From positions 2,850,001-2,914,000 of the forward strand of contig NZ_CP015519.1 of the NCBI RefSeq assembly GCF_001887775.1: DNA of 64,000 bases, read 5' to 3'. Position numbers and translations under genes: made by a program. The stretch is from Syntrophotalea acetylenivorans (lineage in GTDB: Bacteria; Desulfobacterota; Desulfuromonadia; Desulfuromonadales; Syntrophotaleaceae). This document shows positions 8,343-16,663 of this stretch, piece by piece. The number at the start of each line of letters is the position of its first letter. The first letter of the stretch is position 1. The notes under the pieces were generated by a model, which was given only the letters and a program-made list of their open reading frames with translations, was not told the origin of the DNA and did no database searches.

Positions 8343-8370
8343 AGATAGAGGGGTTGGGTGTGTTGGTCAA
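8342..8370 (-). promoter_or_regulatory. sigma70 promoter of feoA
   Basis: On the minus strand TTGACC (8370-8365) is separated by 17 bases from TATCTT (8347-8342). The predicted start is near 8335, about 37 bases before the feoA ATG. Confidence 0.6.
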
Positions 8371-8539
8371 GAAAAAAAATGAAAAAGAGATTCAAAATCT
8401 GTTGAAGGCGGGTTGACGTGTGGGAAGGGGGCTGCACACAGGATGCTTAGTTTAGGTCTTCATAGCACGTGTCTCACTGTAAATGAGAGTCAAATAAGTT
8501 GGTCCAGCCGAGCCGGTGATAGTTTTGCGAGGCTAACGA

Positions 8540-8568
8540 TTGACAATAGAAAACCTATCATGCATACT
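8540..8568 (+). promoter_or_regulatory. Promoter of the tetR gene
   Basis: A consensus -35 TTGACA (8540-8545) is followed by 17 bases and CATACT (8563-8568). The start would fall at about 8575, directly next to the ATG at 8576, so the mRNA may be leaderless. Confidence 0.6.
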
Positions 8569-8577
8569 GGTCGGTAT
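8564..8577 (+). promoter_or_regulatory. TetR operator O1, over the tetR -10 and start codon
   Basis: The 14-base near-palindrome ATACTGGTCGGTAT overlaps the -10 hexamer and the first two bases of the tetR start codon. Its reverse complement matches the perfect palindrome at 9200-9213 in 13 of 14 positions. This placement predicts autorepression. Confidence 0.7.
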
Positions 8578-9178
8578 GAGACCTAATAAAAACTCAGAAC
8601 ATACTCGGCAAACGCTCCTGGATGCAGCCGCTCATGAGATACATCGCCATGGCTTTCAGGCCGCCAGCCTGAGCCGCATTCTGGCAACCACCGGGTTGAC
8701 CAAGGGGGCGCTGTATCACCACTTCCCTAACAAGAAGGCCCTGGGCTACGCGGTGCTGGAAGAAGTTATTCTTGCTCGCGGCCGGGAGACCTGGATCGCT
8801 CCCCTGGAACAGTGCGCCGATCCTGTTGACTGCCTGCAAGAGATGATTGCTGCTAGGTTTAAGAACATGACCGAACAGGACCTTTTACTCGGTTGTCCTC
8901 TGAACAACTTGGCCTTGGAAATGTCCCCCATTGACGAAGGTTTCCGGCGACGGGTGCAGGATATATACGACCGGTGGACACGGGCCCTGGCGGCGATCCT
9001 TGCTCGCGGACAGGGCAGTGGCAGCGTCAACCGTGTGATTGATTCCTTCAAAGTAGCGACCTTTATCGTCGCTTCTATCGCCGGGATTCGCAGTTTGGCT
9101 AAGACCGCCCAGAACGCCACGGTCCTGGAGGCCAGTGCTGACGCGTTGATCGATTATTTGGAAACCTTACGCCGCTAG
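8576..9178 (+). CDS. TetR/AcrR-family transcriptional regulator
   Basis: A 200-aa TetR-family repressor: N-terminal helix-turn-helix about residues 9-55 (LSRILATTGLTKGALYHHF is the typical recognition-helix block), then an all-helical ligand domain. The longer frame begins on a TTG that is part of the -35 hexamer, so ATG 8576 was chosen. There is no clear Shine-Dalgarno site; with the predicted start at 8575 the mRNA may be leaderless. Matching operators sit at both ends of the gene, one over its own promoter and one before the downstream 4Fe-4S gene. The nearby old-yellow-enzyme gene recalls the NemR-NemA arrangement, so an electrophile ligand is possible but unproven. Confidence 0.9.
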   Translation: MRPNKNSEHTRQTLLDAAAHEIHRHGFQAASLSRILATTGLTKGALYHHFPNKKALGYAVLEEVILARGRETWIAPLEQCADPVDCLQEMIAARFKNMTEQDLLLGCPLNNLALEMSPIDEGFRRRVQDIYDRWTRALAAILARGQGSGSVNRVIDSFKVATFIVASIAGIRSLAKTAQNATVLEASADALIDYLETLRR

Positions 9179-9199
9179 CGAGTTTTTTTACGCAAATAG

Positions 9200-9213
9200 A
9201 TACCGACCGGTAT
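9200..9213 (+). promoter_or_regulatory. TetR operator O2, upstream of the 4Fe-4S protein gene
   Basis: ATACCGACCGGTAT is a perfect 14-bp palindrome in the 161-bp gap after tetR. A possible promoter surrounds it (TTTACG at 9187, 18 bases, TATGAA at 9211). It matches operator O1 at 8564-8577 in 13 of 14 positions, so the TetR protein probably represses the downstream genes too. Confidence 0.7.
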
Positions 9214-9339
9214 GAACTCTCTTGGGTCTTTTACCACCGGTTTTGACAAACACAGAGATAAAGAGTCGACCTTCGAAGTCTGTTAAAACTCAGCCGTAAG
9301 GGATTCAGAAAGTGGGCCCCGAGCAAAAGGAGGCGAGTC

Positions 9340-10653
9340 ATGGGACATCTGGTTGGAAAGGATATTTACCGCAAGCTTGGCAAGAAGGTTGACAATCTTA
9401 CCCTGCGAGCTCCCTGGAACGATACTCTGTTCGCCATTTTGAAAGAAATCTATACCGAGGAAGAAGCGAATGTCGTTGTCCGGATGCCCTATGTGTTGTC
9501 GAATCTGGAGCGCATTGCAGATATTACCGGCTATGCGCCCGCTCGGTTGCGGACCATTCTTGACGACCTGTGCGACAAGGGTCTGATTCTGGACCTGTGG
9601 GTTAACGACGAATACAATTATATGCCTTCACCGCTGATGGTCGGTATCTTTGAATTCACCATGATGCGCACCGGCAATAACGTGAACAGCAAGGAATTGG
9701 GCAAACTATTTCACCAGTATATTGATGACAACAAGGCATTCTTTTCGGCGAACTTCAATGATGACATGAGAGTCTCCATAATGCGCACCCTGCCGCACGA
9801 AGAAGCGGTCAGGCAGGGGGAGTATATGGAAATTCTAGATTATGAAAAAGCCTCGGAACTTATTGAATCATCCTCTAAGTTCGCCGTTAGCCTTTGCAGT
9901 TGTCGTCACGAAAAACTGCATGCCGAAAAGAAAGAATGTGATGTGCCGCTAGAGTCCTGTACGACCTTTGGCTATGGGGCGGATTACATCATACGGCATA
10001 ACCTGGGCAAGGAAATCTCCAAAAGTGAGATGCGAGATCTTTTCATCCGCTCAAAGGAAATGGGCCTGGTTCTTAATGCTGACAACGTACAGAACAATCT
10101 TGCCTTTGTCTGCCACTGCTGCAAATGCTGCTGTAATCCGCTACTGGGCATTCGTGTCTTCGGTTATCCCCACAGTTTGGTCACTTCCAATTTTATCGCT
10201 GAAATTGATTCCTCTGCCTGCGTCGGCTGCGGCAAATGCGCCAAGGCCTGCCCCATCGAGGCTGTCGAGATGGTTCCGGTCCCCAAAGGACAGGGCAAGG
10301 GTAAAAAACTTGCCAAGGTCGATAGTTCAATTTGTCTCGGCTGCGGGGTCTGTGCCCTACCGTGCAAATTTGAGGCGTGCCGGCTATGCAAGCGCGGTCA
10401 GCGCGTGATTCATCCGGAAACCACCTTTGAGCGGGTGATGCTGCAATGCCTGGAGCGGGGTACATTGCAAAATCAGATATTCGATAACCCGCAGAGCCTG
10501 GGGCACAAATTTATGCGCGGTTTTGTCGGCGGATTCCTGAACCTGTCGCCGGTCAAGCGGGCCTTGATGAGCGATACCATGCGCTCCCGGTTCCTTGCCG
10601 CCATGAAAAAGGGAGTGGAAAAACAGGGTAAGGGTTGGTTGGCTGAGATGTAG
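9340..10653 (+). CDS. 4Fe-4S dicluster protein with winged-helix-like N-terminus
   Basis: A 437-aa cytoplasmic iron-sulfur protein. The N-terminal ~120 residues look like a helical winged-helix-type region. The middle part is Cys-rich (SLCSCRHEK, CHCCKCCCN). Near residues 290-350 are two ferredoxin-type clusters, CVGCGKCAKACP and CLGCGVCALPC. The C-terminal ~80 residues are basic and unassigned. The ribosome site AAAAGGAGG precedes ATG 9340. It is the first gene after TetR operator O2 and lies upstream of an old-yellow-enzyme gene; it could pass electrons to that flavoenzyme. Its biochemical role is not known to me. Confidence 0.75.
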   Translation: MGHLVGKDIYRKLGKKVDNLTLRAPWNDTLFAILKEIYTEEEANVVVRMPYVLSNLERIADITGYAPARLRTILDDLCDKGLILDLWVNDEYNYMPSPLMVGIFEFTMMRTGNNVNSKELGKLFHQYIDDNKAFFSANFNDDMRVSIMRTLPHEEAVRQGEYMEILDYEKASELIESSSKFAVSLCSCRHEKLHAEKKECDVPLESCTTFGYGADYIIRHNLGKEISKSEMRDLFIRSKEMGLVLNADNVQNNLAFVCHCCKCCCNPLLGIRVFGYPHSLVTSNFIAEIDSSACVGCGKCAKACPIEAVEMVPVPKGQGKGKKLAKVDSSICLGCGVCALPCKFEACRLCKRGQRVIHPETTFERVMLQCLERGTLQNQIFDNPQSLGHKFMRGFVGGFLNLSPVKRALMSDTMRSRFLAAMKKGVEKQGKGWLAEM

Positions 10654-10665
10654 ATATGCGACGAA

Positions 10666-10764
10666 ATGGGTGAACGGCATGACGATGCCAAAAAGGAACC
10701 CTGCTTTTGTGCGATCGCCGGGAAGGAAAGCATCCTCTATACACGATGGGTTAAAAGAGCATAA
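10666..10764 (+). CDS. Possible 32-aa ORF
   Basis: A reading frame beginning MGERHDDAKKEPC and ending RWVKRA fills most of the 123-bp gap between two genes; its stop TAA runs into the AAGGAG site of the next gene. No clear ribosome site precedes it and no family is recognised. It may be a small protein or chance. Confidence 0.25.
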   Translation: MGERHDDAKKEPCFCAIAGKESILYTRWVKRA

Positions 10765-10776
10765 GGAGATCTGGGA

Positions 10777-11013
10777 ATGAATAGCGAACGCTTCAAACAT
10801 CTTCGAGATTATGTAGGCTATGACAATGAGCGTCTGGCAAAGATGTTAAACATTGATGTCGCAGAAGTAGAGGAATATTGTTCCGGCGGCAAACCCATCC
10901 CGGACCGCATGGCCAATGAACTTGAAGCTTTTGCTGATTGGTCGAGTGAGGTCGGAGACACTACAGTGAAACGGGAATTGGCAATGAAATACTTGGGGAA
11001 AGAGGGACGATAA
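10777..11013 (+). CDS. Small helix-turn-helix-like hypothetical protein
   Basis: A 78-aa acidic protein starting MNSERFKHLRDYVGY. Residues about 10-45 (NERLAKMLNIDVAEVEEYC) could form a lambda-type helix-turn-helix, but the match is only suggestive. AAGGAG precedes the ATG. It ends 2 bases before the next start codon, so it is co-transcribed with the old-yellow-enzyme gene. Not recognised as a named family. Confidence 0.6.
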   Translation: MNSERFKHLRDYVGYDNERLAKMLNIDVAEVEEYCSGGKPIPDRMANELEAFADWSSEVGDTTVKRELAMKYLGKEGR

Positions 11014-11015
11014 TC

Positions 11016-12098
11016 ATGGCAACCTTGTTTGAGAAAACCTCGATCAAAAACCTGGATATGCGTAATCGCTTTGTACGGTCGGCAACCTGGGAGGGAATGG
11101 CCGATGAACAGGGGGCGCCAACTCCCGAATTAAATCAATTGATGGCCGACCTGGCCCAGGGTGAAGTCGGGCTGATCATCAGCGGCCATGCCTATGTAAG
11201 CCCAGAGGGGCAGGCCAGCCCTTGGCAAATGGGAGCTCATGACCCGGAACTGCTGCCGAAGTTGACGCTGATGCCGAAGGCGGTCCATGCCGCAGGGGGG
11301 CGCATTGCCTTGCAGTTAGCCCACGCTGGCGTTTACGGGATTGTTCCGGAGGGGACGATCGGTCCCTCGGCTATTGCCGACCATGAAGGGAAAAACTGCC
11401 AGGCGATGACCAGCGAAGATATTCAGCGAATCGTAGCCGCTTTTGCCGATGGCGCTAGTTTGGCTAAGCAGGCCGGTTTCGATGCGGTACAGATTCATGC
11501 GGCCCATGGCTATCTGCTCAGCCAGTTCCTTTCTCCCCATTACAATCGCCGTGAGGATGAGTATGGCGGCAGCCTGGAAAACCGTGCTCGAATAGTGCTG
11601 GAGGTGTTGGCCGCGGTTCGCCAGGCGGTAGGTGAAGATTATGCCGTGTTGATCAAACTCAATTCCGACGATTTCATCGATGGTGGTTTGACCACAGAAG
11701 ACATGCTTCAGATAGCGGAATTCCTTGAACCAGCCGGTATCGATGCCATCGAAATCAGCGGCGGAACCATCTGGGGGCCGAGTCAATACCATGCGGTGCG
11801 TATGGCCCCGGAAGCCCTGACTCACAAAGCTTATTATCGCAAGGCGGCCAGGCTTTGCAAGGCCTTTGTGCGGGTTCCGGTGATACTGGTGGGCGGGATT
11901 CGCTCTCTGGGCGTTGCGGAAGAACTGCTGACAGAGGGAGCCGCCGATTTTATCGCCCTGTGCAGGCCGCTGATTCGCGAACCGGATCTGATCAAGCGCT
12001 GGGCTTCGGGCGATCAGGAACCGAGCGGCTGCCAATCTGAAAATGCCTGCTTCGGGCCGATTTTGGCCGGCAAGGGAATCTCCTGTGTCCTCAAGTAA
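11016..12098 (+). CDS. NADH:flavin oxidoreductase, old-yellow-enzyme family
   Basis: A 360-aa FMN-binding TIM-barrel enzyme that reduces activated double bonds or related electrophiles with NAD(P)H. Visible family blocks: RNRFVRSATWEG at the N-terminus, the catalytic HAAHGYLLSQFLSP, DEYGGSLENRAR, and the C-terminal VILVGGIRS with ADFIALCRPLIREPDL for phosphate and flavin binding. Length equals the short single-domain class without the Fe-S and NAD domains. It follows the 78-aa gene by 2 bases and overlaps the MFS gene by 14 bases. Probably under the TetR protein; possible substrates are quinones or unsaturated aldehydes (inference). Confidence 0.92.
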   Translation: MATLFEKTSIKNLDMRNRFVRSATWEGMADEQGAPTPELNQLMADLAQGEVGLIISGHAYVSPEGQASPWQMGAHDPELLPKLTLMPKAVHAAGGRIALQLAHAGVYGIVPEGTIGPSAIADHEGKNCQAMTSEDIQRIVAAFADGASLAKQAGFDAVQIHAAHGYLLSQFLSPHYNRREDEYGGSLENRARIVLEVLAAVRQAVGEDYAVLIKLNSDDFIDGGLTTEDMLQIAEFLEPAGIDAIEISGGTIWGPSQYHAVRMAPEALTHKAYYRKAARLCKAFVRVPVILVGGIRSLGVAEELLTEGAADFIALCRPLIREPDLIKRWASGDQEPSGCQSENACFGPILAGKGISCVLK

Positions 12099-13356
12099 GA
12101 CCGACTCGGCAGATAGCGCAGAAGGTGTTCTACGACCTTCTGCAGATTCCAATGATCTCCTCAAAACCGAATCTGCCTGGCCGTCGCCACTGCTGCTTTG
12201 TTGCGTCATTTCTCTGTTGTGTTATGTAGCTTCCTATATCCGCATGCCGGTGGTGCCGAAACTCGCTATCGATTTAGGCATCAGTCCCGCAGGCATCGGT
12301 CGCATCAACGCCGCTTTTTTTCTGACGGCAGGGGTGGCTGCCTTTCCTTTGGGGCGGCTTAGCGACCTGGTCGGCAAGAAGCAGGTCGCCATGGGGGGGC
12401 TGGTATCTCTGTCTGCTGCTGGCTTTCTATTGGCATTCAGTTCCACCTTCCTGCAATTGGTTACCGGTTACATTCTGGTCGGGCTCGGCATGGCCGCTTT
12501 CGGCTCGGCGATGATGTCCCTGGTAACCGACCTGTCAACGTCTGCTCGGCTTGGACGCGCCTACGGTTGGTACACCCTGACCCTATATGCCGGCATGAGT
12601 TTCGGACCTGCTCTTGGTGGTCTTCTGGCAGGCAAGATGGCTCTTGCAAGGGTGCTGCTGCTGGCTGCAGTGCTGACGACTCTGGTGACGGTGATCGCCA
12701 AGGTTTTTTTGCCGGCAACCACGGCGGAAAGCCACAGGCGGGATCATCATCGTACTGCCGGTTCCGCCCTGCGCACTCTATTGCGGAATCGGCCCCTGCT
12801 AGGCTGTTGGGTAGCGACTCTGGGGGCCTGTTTCAGCATGGGGATGTTCCTGACCTTTTACCCGGTTTATGCCTACGCGGAAGGCTTTAACACCAGTCAG
12901 GTCGGGATTGTCTTTCTGTTTCATGGAGTCGGCAACGGTTTGATCCGGCTTCCATCCGGATATTTCAGCGACCATGTCGGTGACCGACGTTTTTTGGTGT
13001 TTGTCGGGCTAGCAGGCTGTTCGCTGGCTATGGTGGTTTTAGGCCTGGCGAACACACTAGGGTTGGCCAATGTAGGGGCCGCAACCCTCGGCCTGAGTCT
13101 CGGCGTGGCCTTCCCGTCATTGGGGGCTTCCATCGGCGAGGTGGTGCCCAGGCATTTGCGAGGTGCGGCCATGGGAGGCTTCAATGCCTGCATCTTTCTC
13201 GGGATGTTGGCTAATGCCATGCTCATGGGGGTGGCCATTGAAATCATTGGCTATGGCAACTGTTTCTGGCTGAGTGCTTTGGTCAATGGGCTATTGGCCG
13301 GGCTGGCTCTGGTATTAATGCGGGGTATGCGTAAGAAACCTTGTCCCGCTACTTGA
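12085..13356 (+). CDS. MFS transporter
   Basis: A 423-aa major-facilitator protein with 12 predicted membrane segments. The loop 2-3 signature GRLSDLVGKKQVAMGG and the repeat in the second half (GYFSDHVGDRRFLVF) are clear. The first ~30 residues are a polar Ser/Asp-rich tail. The frame opens at 12043, but GTG 12085 has AAGGGA 7 bases upstream and was taken as the start. It overlaps the end of the flavin oxidoreductase gene, so translation is probably coupled. As last gene of the TetR-controlled group it may export the compound that the oxidoreductase works on; substrate unknown. Confidence 0.88.
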   Translation: MSSSKTDSADSAEGVLRPSADSNDLLKTESAWPSPLLLCCVISLLCYVASYIRMPVVPKLAIDLGISPAGIGRINAAFFLTAGVAAFPLGRLSDLVGKKQVAMGGLVSLSAAGFLLAFSSTFLQLVTGYILVGLGMAAFGSAMMSLVTDLSTSARLGRAYGWYTLTLYAGMSFGPALGGLLAGKMALARVLLLAAVLTTLVTVIAKVFLPATTAESHRRDHHRTAGSALRTLLRNRPLLGCWVATLGACFSMGMFLTFYPVYAYAEGFNTSQVGIVFLFHGVGNGLIRLPSGYFSDHVGDRRFLVFVGLAGCSLAMVVLGLANTLGLANVGAATLGLSLGVAFPSLGASIGEVVPRHLRGAAMGGFNACIFLGMLANAMLMGVAIEIIGYGNCFWLSALVNGLLAGLALVLMRGMRKKPCPAT

Positions 13357-13400
13357 ATTATCCGCAGGGTTTCCTGTGGAGCTAAAACAATCTTGCATTA

Positions 13401-13448
13401 CGAAAAAGGGACAGGCCTCTAGCGCATAGAAGGCCTGTCCCTTTTTCG
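13401..13448. terminator. Strong bidirectional terminator
   Basis: A perfect 18-bp inverted repeat begins and ends with A/T runs (CGAAAAAGGGACAGGCCT and complement) around a 12-base loop. It sits between the convergent MFS gene and GlxA-type regulator gene and can end transcription from both sides. Confidence 0.92.
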
Positions 13449-13586
13449 TTTCTTATATTCAGTAGAGACTCAGGATTCAGACTGCCGAGTGCAATGGAAA
13501 CAGCAAGTATTGACGAAGATGTCTTGGTTCTGGCGCCTTATCCGTCCGGCTAATCGCTGTGCCAAGGTTTGTCTGCGCGGTCGGAA

Positions 13587-14558
13587 TCAGGAACGGCGAA
13601 ATTTCTGCCGGTACTCTTGAGGCCGCAGGCCGGTGTGCTTTTTGAACACCTTGCGGAAAAAGGAACTGTCTTCGTAGCCGAGCCGATAGGCGATTTCATT
13701 GAAGGAGTGGGTCGCGGTTTCCAGCAACCCCTTGGCGCTCTCGACTCGCAGACGTTGCAAATAGAGTAGCGGGGCGTCGCCTGTTGCGGCCTTGAAGCGC
13801 CGTTCAAGGGAGCGGCGGCTCATGCCGTGTTTCTGTGCCAGGCGATCGATGTCGTGGTGGTCGGAACAGTTTTCTTCCAGCTGTTGCTGCACCGCCAGTA
13901 TTTGTGCATCGTTATGTTCCTTGCGAAAGCGGTGTACTGCGTAGGGGGTTTGAGAGGAACGGCCGACATCATGGAGCAGGGTCTTGGAACTCTCCAGTGC
14001 CGTTTCCGGCCCGCAAAAGCGCGCGATGAGGTAGAGGGACAGGTCGATGTAGGAGTTACAAGCTCCGGAGGTAAGTAGGTCCCCCTCGTCGGTGATCAGC
14101 TTGTCCGGGCGAAGTTTGACTCGCGGGAAGAGCTTACGGAAGGCCTCGACGAAACCCCAGTGGGTGGTGGCTGTCTTGCCGTCGAGCAGGCCGGTGGCCG
14201 CCAGCATAAATGAGCCGAGGCAGATGCTGCCGATGAGTGTTCCGCGCAGGCGATGCTGGCGCAGCCAGTGTCCGACCTGTTCGGCATGGGCCAGAGGCTC
14301 GTAGCTGGCGAAGGAGGCAATCAGGATCAGGTCGGCCTTTTCGATGTCCCCGGCTGCGCAATGGGGAGTTATGGGCGCGCCGTTGAAGCTGGTTACCGGT
14401 CCCCCGTCGAGAGTGACGATGTTGACCTCGAAGCGCGGCGTCGGGGCTTGGCCGAAGATGTGGTTCCAGGTCAGGCCGGCCTGGCAGAAGATATCCATAG
14501 GTCCCATGACCGAAGCGGCCATGGCTTGTTCCAGGGCCAGAATAGCTATTTTCTTCAT
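13587..14558 (-). CDS. GlxA/FtrA-type AraC-family transcriptional regulator
   Basis: A 323-aa regulator made of a DJ-1/PfpI-like amidotransferase-fold domain (residues about 1-190; the nucleophile-elbow Cys is in GSICLGSFMLA) and an AraC-type double helix-turn-helix at the C-terminus (about 220-320, ending in FKKHTGLRPQEYRQKF). The longest frame adds 59 codons that run into the divergent gene's start; ATG 14558 has AGAGG upstream and a normal family N-terminus (MKKIAILAL). It is transcribed away from the transglutaminase-like gene and may control it. The ligand is unknown. Confidence 0.9.
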   Translation of the reverse strand: MKKIAILALEQAMAASVMGPMDIFCQAGLTWNHIFGQAPTPRFEVNIVTLDGGPVTSFNGAPITPHCAAGDIEKADLILIASFASYEPLAHAEQVGHWLRQHRLRGTLIGSICLGSFMLAATGLLDGKTATTHWGFVEAFRKLFPRVKLRPDKLITDEGDLLTSGACNSYIDLSLYLIARFCGPETALESSKTLLHDVGRSSQTPYAVHRFRKEHNDAQILAVQQQLEENCSDHHDIDRLAQKHGMSRRSLERRFKAATGDAPLLYLQRLRVESAKGLLETATHSFNEIAYRLGYEDSSFFRKVFKKHTGLRPQEYRQKFRRS

Positions 14559-14719
14559 AACGGCCTCTTTTTTTTGTCGCAATACACCTCTTCTTTGTCG
14601 TTTGTGCCACTTTCGCGGACTGTTGTCAAATGCGAGGATAAGATCAAAGACAGTCGTTTGGCGGCCGGCCACGGTCGGTCTGCTCCAGAGGTACAACCAC
14701 CCGATAGAAGGAGGACGAC

Positions 14720-15403
14720 ATGAAAGTGAATCCAAAAGAAGCGTTGGCCAAGACCCATTACTGCGACCATGACCACCCGGCGATCAGCGCCTTGGCGGCG
14801 CAGCTGGCAGAGGGATGCACCGATCAGCGGGAGATTGTCCAGCGCGCCTTCCGCTCTGTCCGTGATCAACTTCCTTTCGGCTTCGCTCTCTACCGCCGAA
14901 AGGCATCCGAAGTGCTACAACGCGGCTATGGGGTCTGCTGGAACAAGTCGTTGCTGTTGACGGCCCTGTTGCGCGGCAACGGCATCCCGGCACATTTTGG
15001 TTCTATCCCCTTGCGTCGCACCTTTATCGCACCGGTTATCGGCGGTCTGCACCGGTTGGCTTCCGATCCCTTTAATCACTGTCTGGTCCATGTCTGGCTG
15101 GATGATCGTTGGTTTGTTCTCGATCCGGTGCTCGATCGAAAAACCTATGAAACATTTTTCCGCCCTTTAAAGGTACCGTGGGGCATCGACTGGGAAGGCC
15201 AGGACGATTGTCATCTCTATACTGAAAGCGTACTCGGTCCGCCGGTCATGCATTTAGATATCGATGCGGCGATTAATAACCGGGTCGGCAACAAAGAACT
15301 GGCGGAGCCCCTGGCGGTAGTGGCCAACAGCCAGCTCAACAAACAGCTTTGGAAAAAAGCGGGTATCCAGATCGGAAAAACAGCTATGGCCGAGGGTTCG
15401 TAG
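14720..15403 (+). CDS. Transglutaminase-like domain protein
   Basis: A 227-aa cytoplasmic protein with a transglutaminase/protease-like core. The likely catalytic triad is Cys in YGVCWNKSLLL, His in CLVHVWLDD and Asp in FVLDPVLD. Members of this superfamily act as proteases, transamidases or amidases, so the reaction is undetermined. AGGAGG precedes ATG. It is divergent from the GlxA-type regulator across 161 bp, which suggests that the regulator controls it. Confidence 0.82.
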   Translation: MKVNPKEALAKTHYCDHDHPAISALAAQLAEGCTDQREIVQRAFRSVRDQLPFGFALYRRKASEVLQRGYGVCWNKSLLLTALLRGNGIPAHFGSIPLRRTFIAPVIGGLHRLASDPFNHCLVHVWLDDRWFVLDPVLDRKTYETFFRPLKVPWGIDWEGQDDCHLYTESVLGPPVMHLDIDAAINNRVGNKELAEPLAVVANSQLNKQLWKKAGIQIGKTAMAEGS

Positions 15404-15455
15404 GGTAAGCCATCCCGGGAGGAATAGCGTCTTAATCCTGCCCTGAGTCATCAGT

Positions 15456-16400
15456 TCATCGAAGTGCATCAGGTTCGGTTATCGTATGCGCATTTGAAAT
15501 GCTACCGGTTTGGTCCAGGGCGATTATAAGTCCTGCCACGGCGCTGCCGACGGCCGTGGCGAAGTCAAGATTGAGGGTCTCAAGGGTGTCGCTGGGCTGA
15601 TGATAGTGGGGGTTGCGGAAATTGGTGGTGTCGGTGAGCATGATGGCCGGATAGCCTTCATCCCAGAAAGGGGCATGATCGGAGCGGCGGGTGTCGGGGA
15701 TCATTTCTCCATTTCCTGGCACGACCAGGGGCACTTTTGGGAGGTCGGGCTGATGTTTTTCCGCTGCGCGCAGAAAGGCCTCAACCAGGTAGTCAGAAGC
15801 CTTGTTGCCAATCACGGCGATAAAGTCTCCAACCGTCGGCACGTCAATGGGTAAGCCATCGGGTATGGTCTGAACTGCATCCTCACTGGCATAGGCCACC
15901 GATTCCAGAACGATGACACCAGCCAAGCTCCATCTCTCTTTTCGGGCATGTTGTGCCAATGCTCGACTCCCGCGCAAGCCTCGTCCCTTTGGTTTCGTTT
16001 CCCGTTCGTTCTCCTCCAGGTTGACGGCAACAAATTCCATTGTTCGTTTGAGGCGGGTCAGTGCGCATATTCTGGCCAGTTCCAGCAACAACGCCACGCC
16101 GCTGGCATTGTCATCGGCCCCGGGGGAATTGGACACCGTGTCGTAATGGGCAATTATCAACAGCTTCGGTTGGTTCTTGACTGTGCCAGGCAAGGTGGCG
16201 ATCAGGTTGCGATATTCTCTACCGTTATCTAAAAAACAGTGATTTTTTATCTTGTAACCGGAATTTTGCAGGGTCGATTCAATATAGTTGGCGGCTTTTT
16301 CCAAGGCCTCGGGGGCGACCAGCGGGTGCCGGACGCCTTGCAGGGAAGCGATATGCCCTCTAAGGGCCCCTGTGGAAACGGGAGGGATTGATGGCTGCAT
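15456..16400 (-). CDS. M28-family zinc aminopeptidase
   Basis: A 314-aa M28 peptidase. The two-zinc ligands are visible in order: HYDT, ADDNASG, a NLEENE pair, the Asp/His region near RRSDHAPFWDEGYPAIMLTDT and a final His in NPHYHQPSDT. No signal peptide is evident, so it may act in the cytoplasm, or leave the cell by an unrecognised route. AGGAG lies before ATG 16400. It is converging on the transglutaminase-like gene and probably monocistronic. Confidence 0.9.
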   Translation of the reverse strand: MQPSIPPVSTGALRGHIASLQGVRHPLVAPEALEKAANYIESTLQNSGYKIKNHCFLDNGREYRNLIATLPGTVKNQPKLLIIAHYDTVSNSPGADDNASGVALLLELARICALTRLKRTMEFVAVNLEENERETKPKGRGLRGSRALAQHARKERWSLAGVIVLESVAYASEDAVQTIPDGLPIDVPTVGDFIAVIGNKASDYLVEAFLRAAEKHQPDLPKVPLVVPGNGEMIPDTRRSDHAPFWDEGYPAIMLTDTTNFRNPHYHQPSDTLETLNLDFATAVGSAVAGLIIALDQTGSISNAHTITEPDALR

Positions 16401-16470
16401 GGGAAAGGTCTCCTGGTTGGCGAAAAAAATGGTGTTTTAAGGAGAGGTTGAAAAAAATACATTAGAAATG

Positions 16471-16499
16471 TTGACAGTTAAGAGTGTGTTTATTATAAA
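16471..16499 (+). promoter_or_regulatory. sigma70 promoter of the GEMM-controlled chemoreceptor
   Basis: TTGACA (16471-16476), a 17-base spacer and TATAAA (16494-16499). The start near 16506 would place the riboswitch about 24 bases into the transcript. Confidence 0.7.
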
Positions 16500-16529
16500 A
16501 AGCAACTATTGGTTGCTGTTTGTTGAGAT

Positions 16530-16601
16530 GTTAACTGGGCAAAACCGGGGAGATCCGGTGACGCAAAGCCACGGGTCCTTCGAGGATCGCCGGGTTGTTA
16601 A
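16530..16601 (+). promoter_or_regulatory. GEMM-I riboswitch, c-di-GMP type (G20)
   Basis: The core GGGCAAA is followed by a 6-bp P2 stem capped by the GNRA tetraloop GAGA, then the invariant GACGCAAAGCC-like joining segment (TGACGCAAAGCC here), a P3 stem (GGTCCT/AGGATC) and GCCGGGTT with a closing TTAAC/GTTAA P1 helix. The base equivalent to position 20 of the Vc2 aptamer is G, as in c-di-GMP sensors. It lies in the leader of a chemoreceptor gene, a classic GEMM target, and is followed by a terminator. Confidence 0.93.
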
Positions 16602-16663
16602 ATAAAATGATACAAAATCATCATAGTATTAACATAGAGATAGAACGAGAAAATAGTTAATTG

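Noticed and set aside
16530-16601. cGAMP specificity for the first GEMM riboswitch
   Set aside because: The base at the position-20 equivalent is G, as in c-di-GMP aptamers; only the second copy has A.
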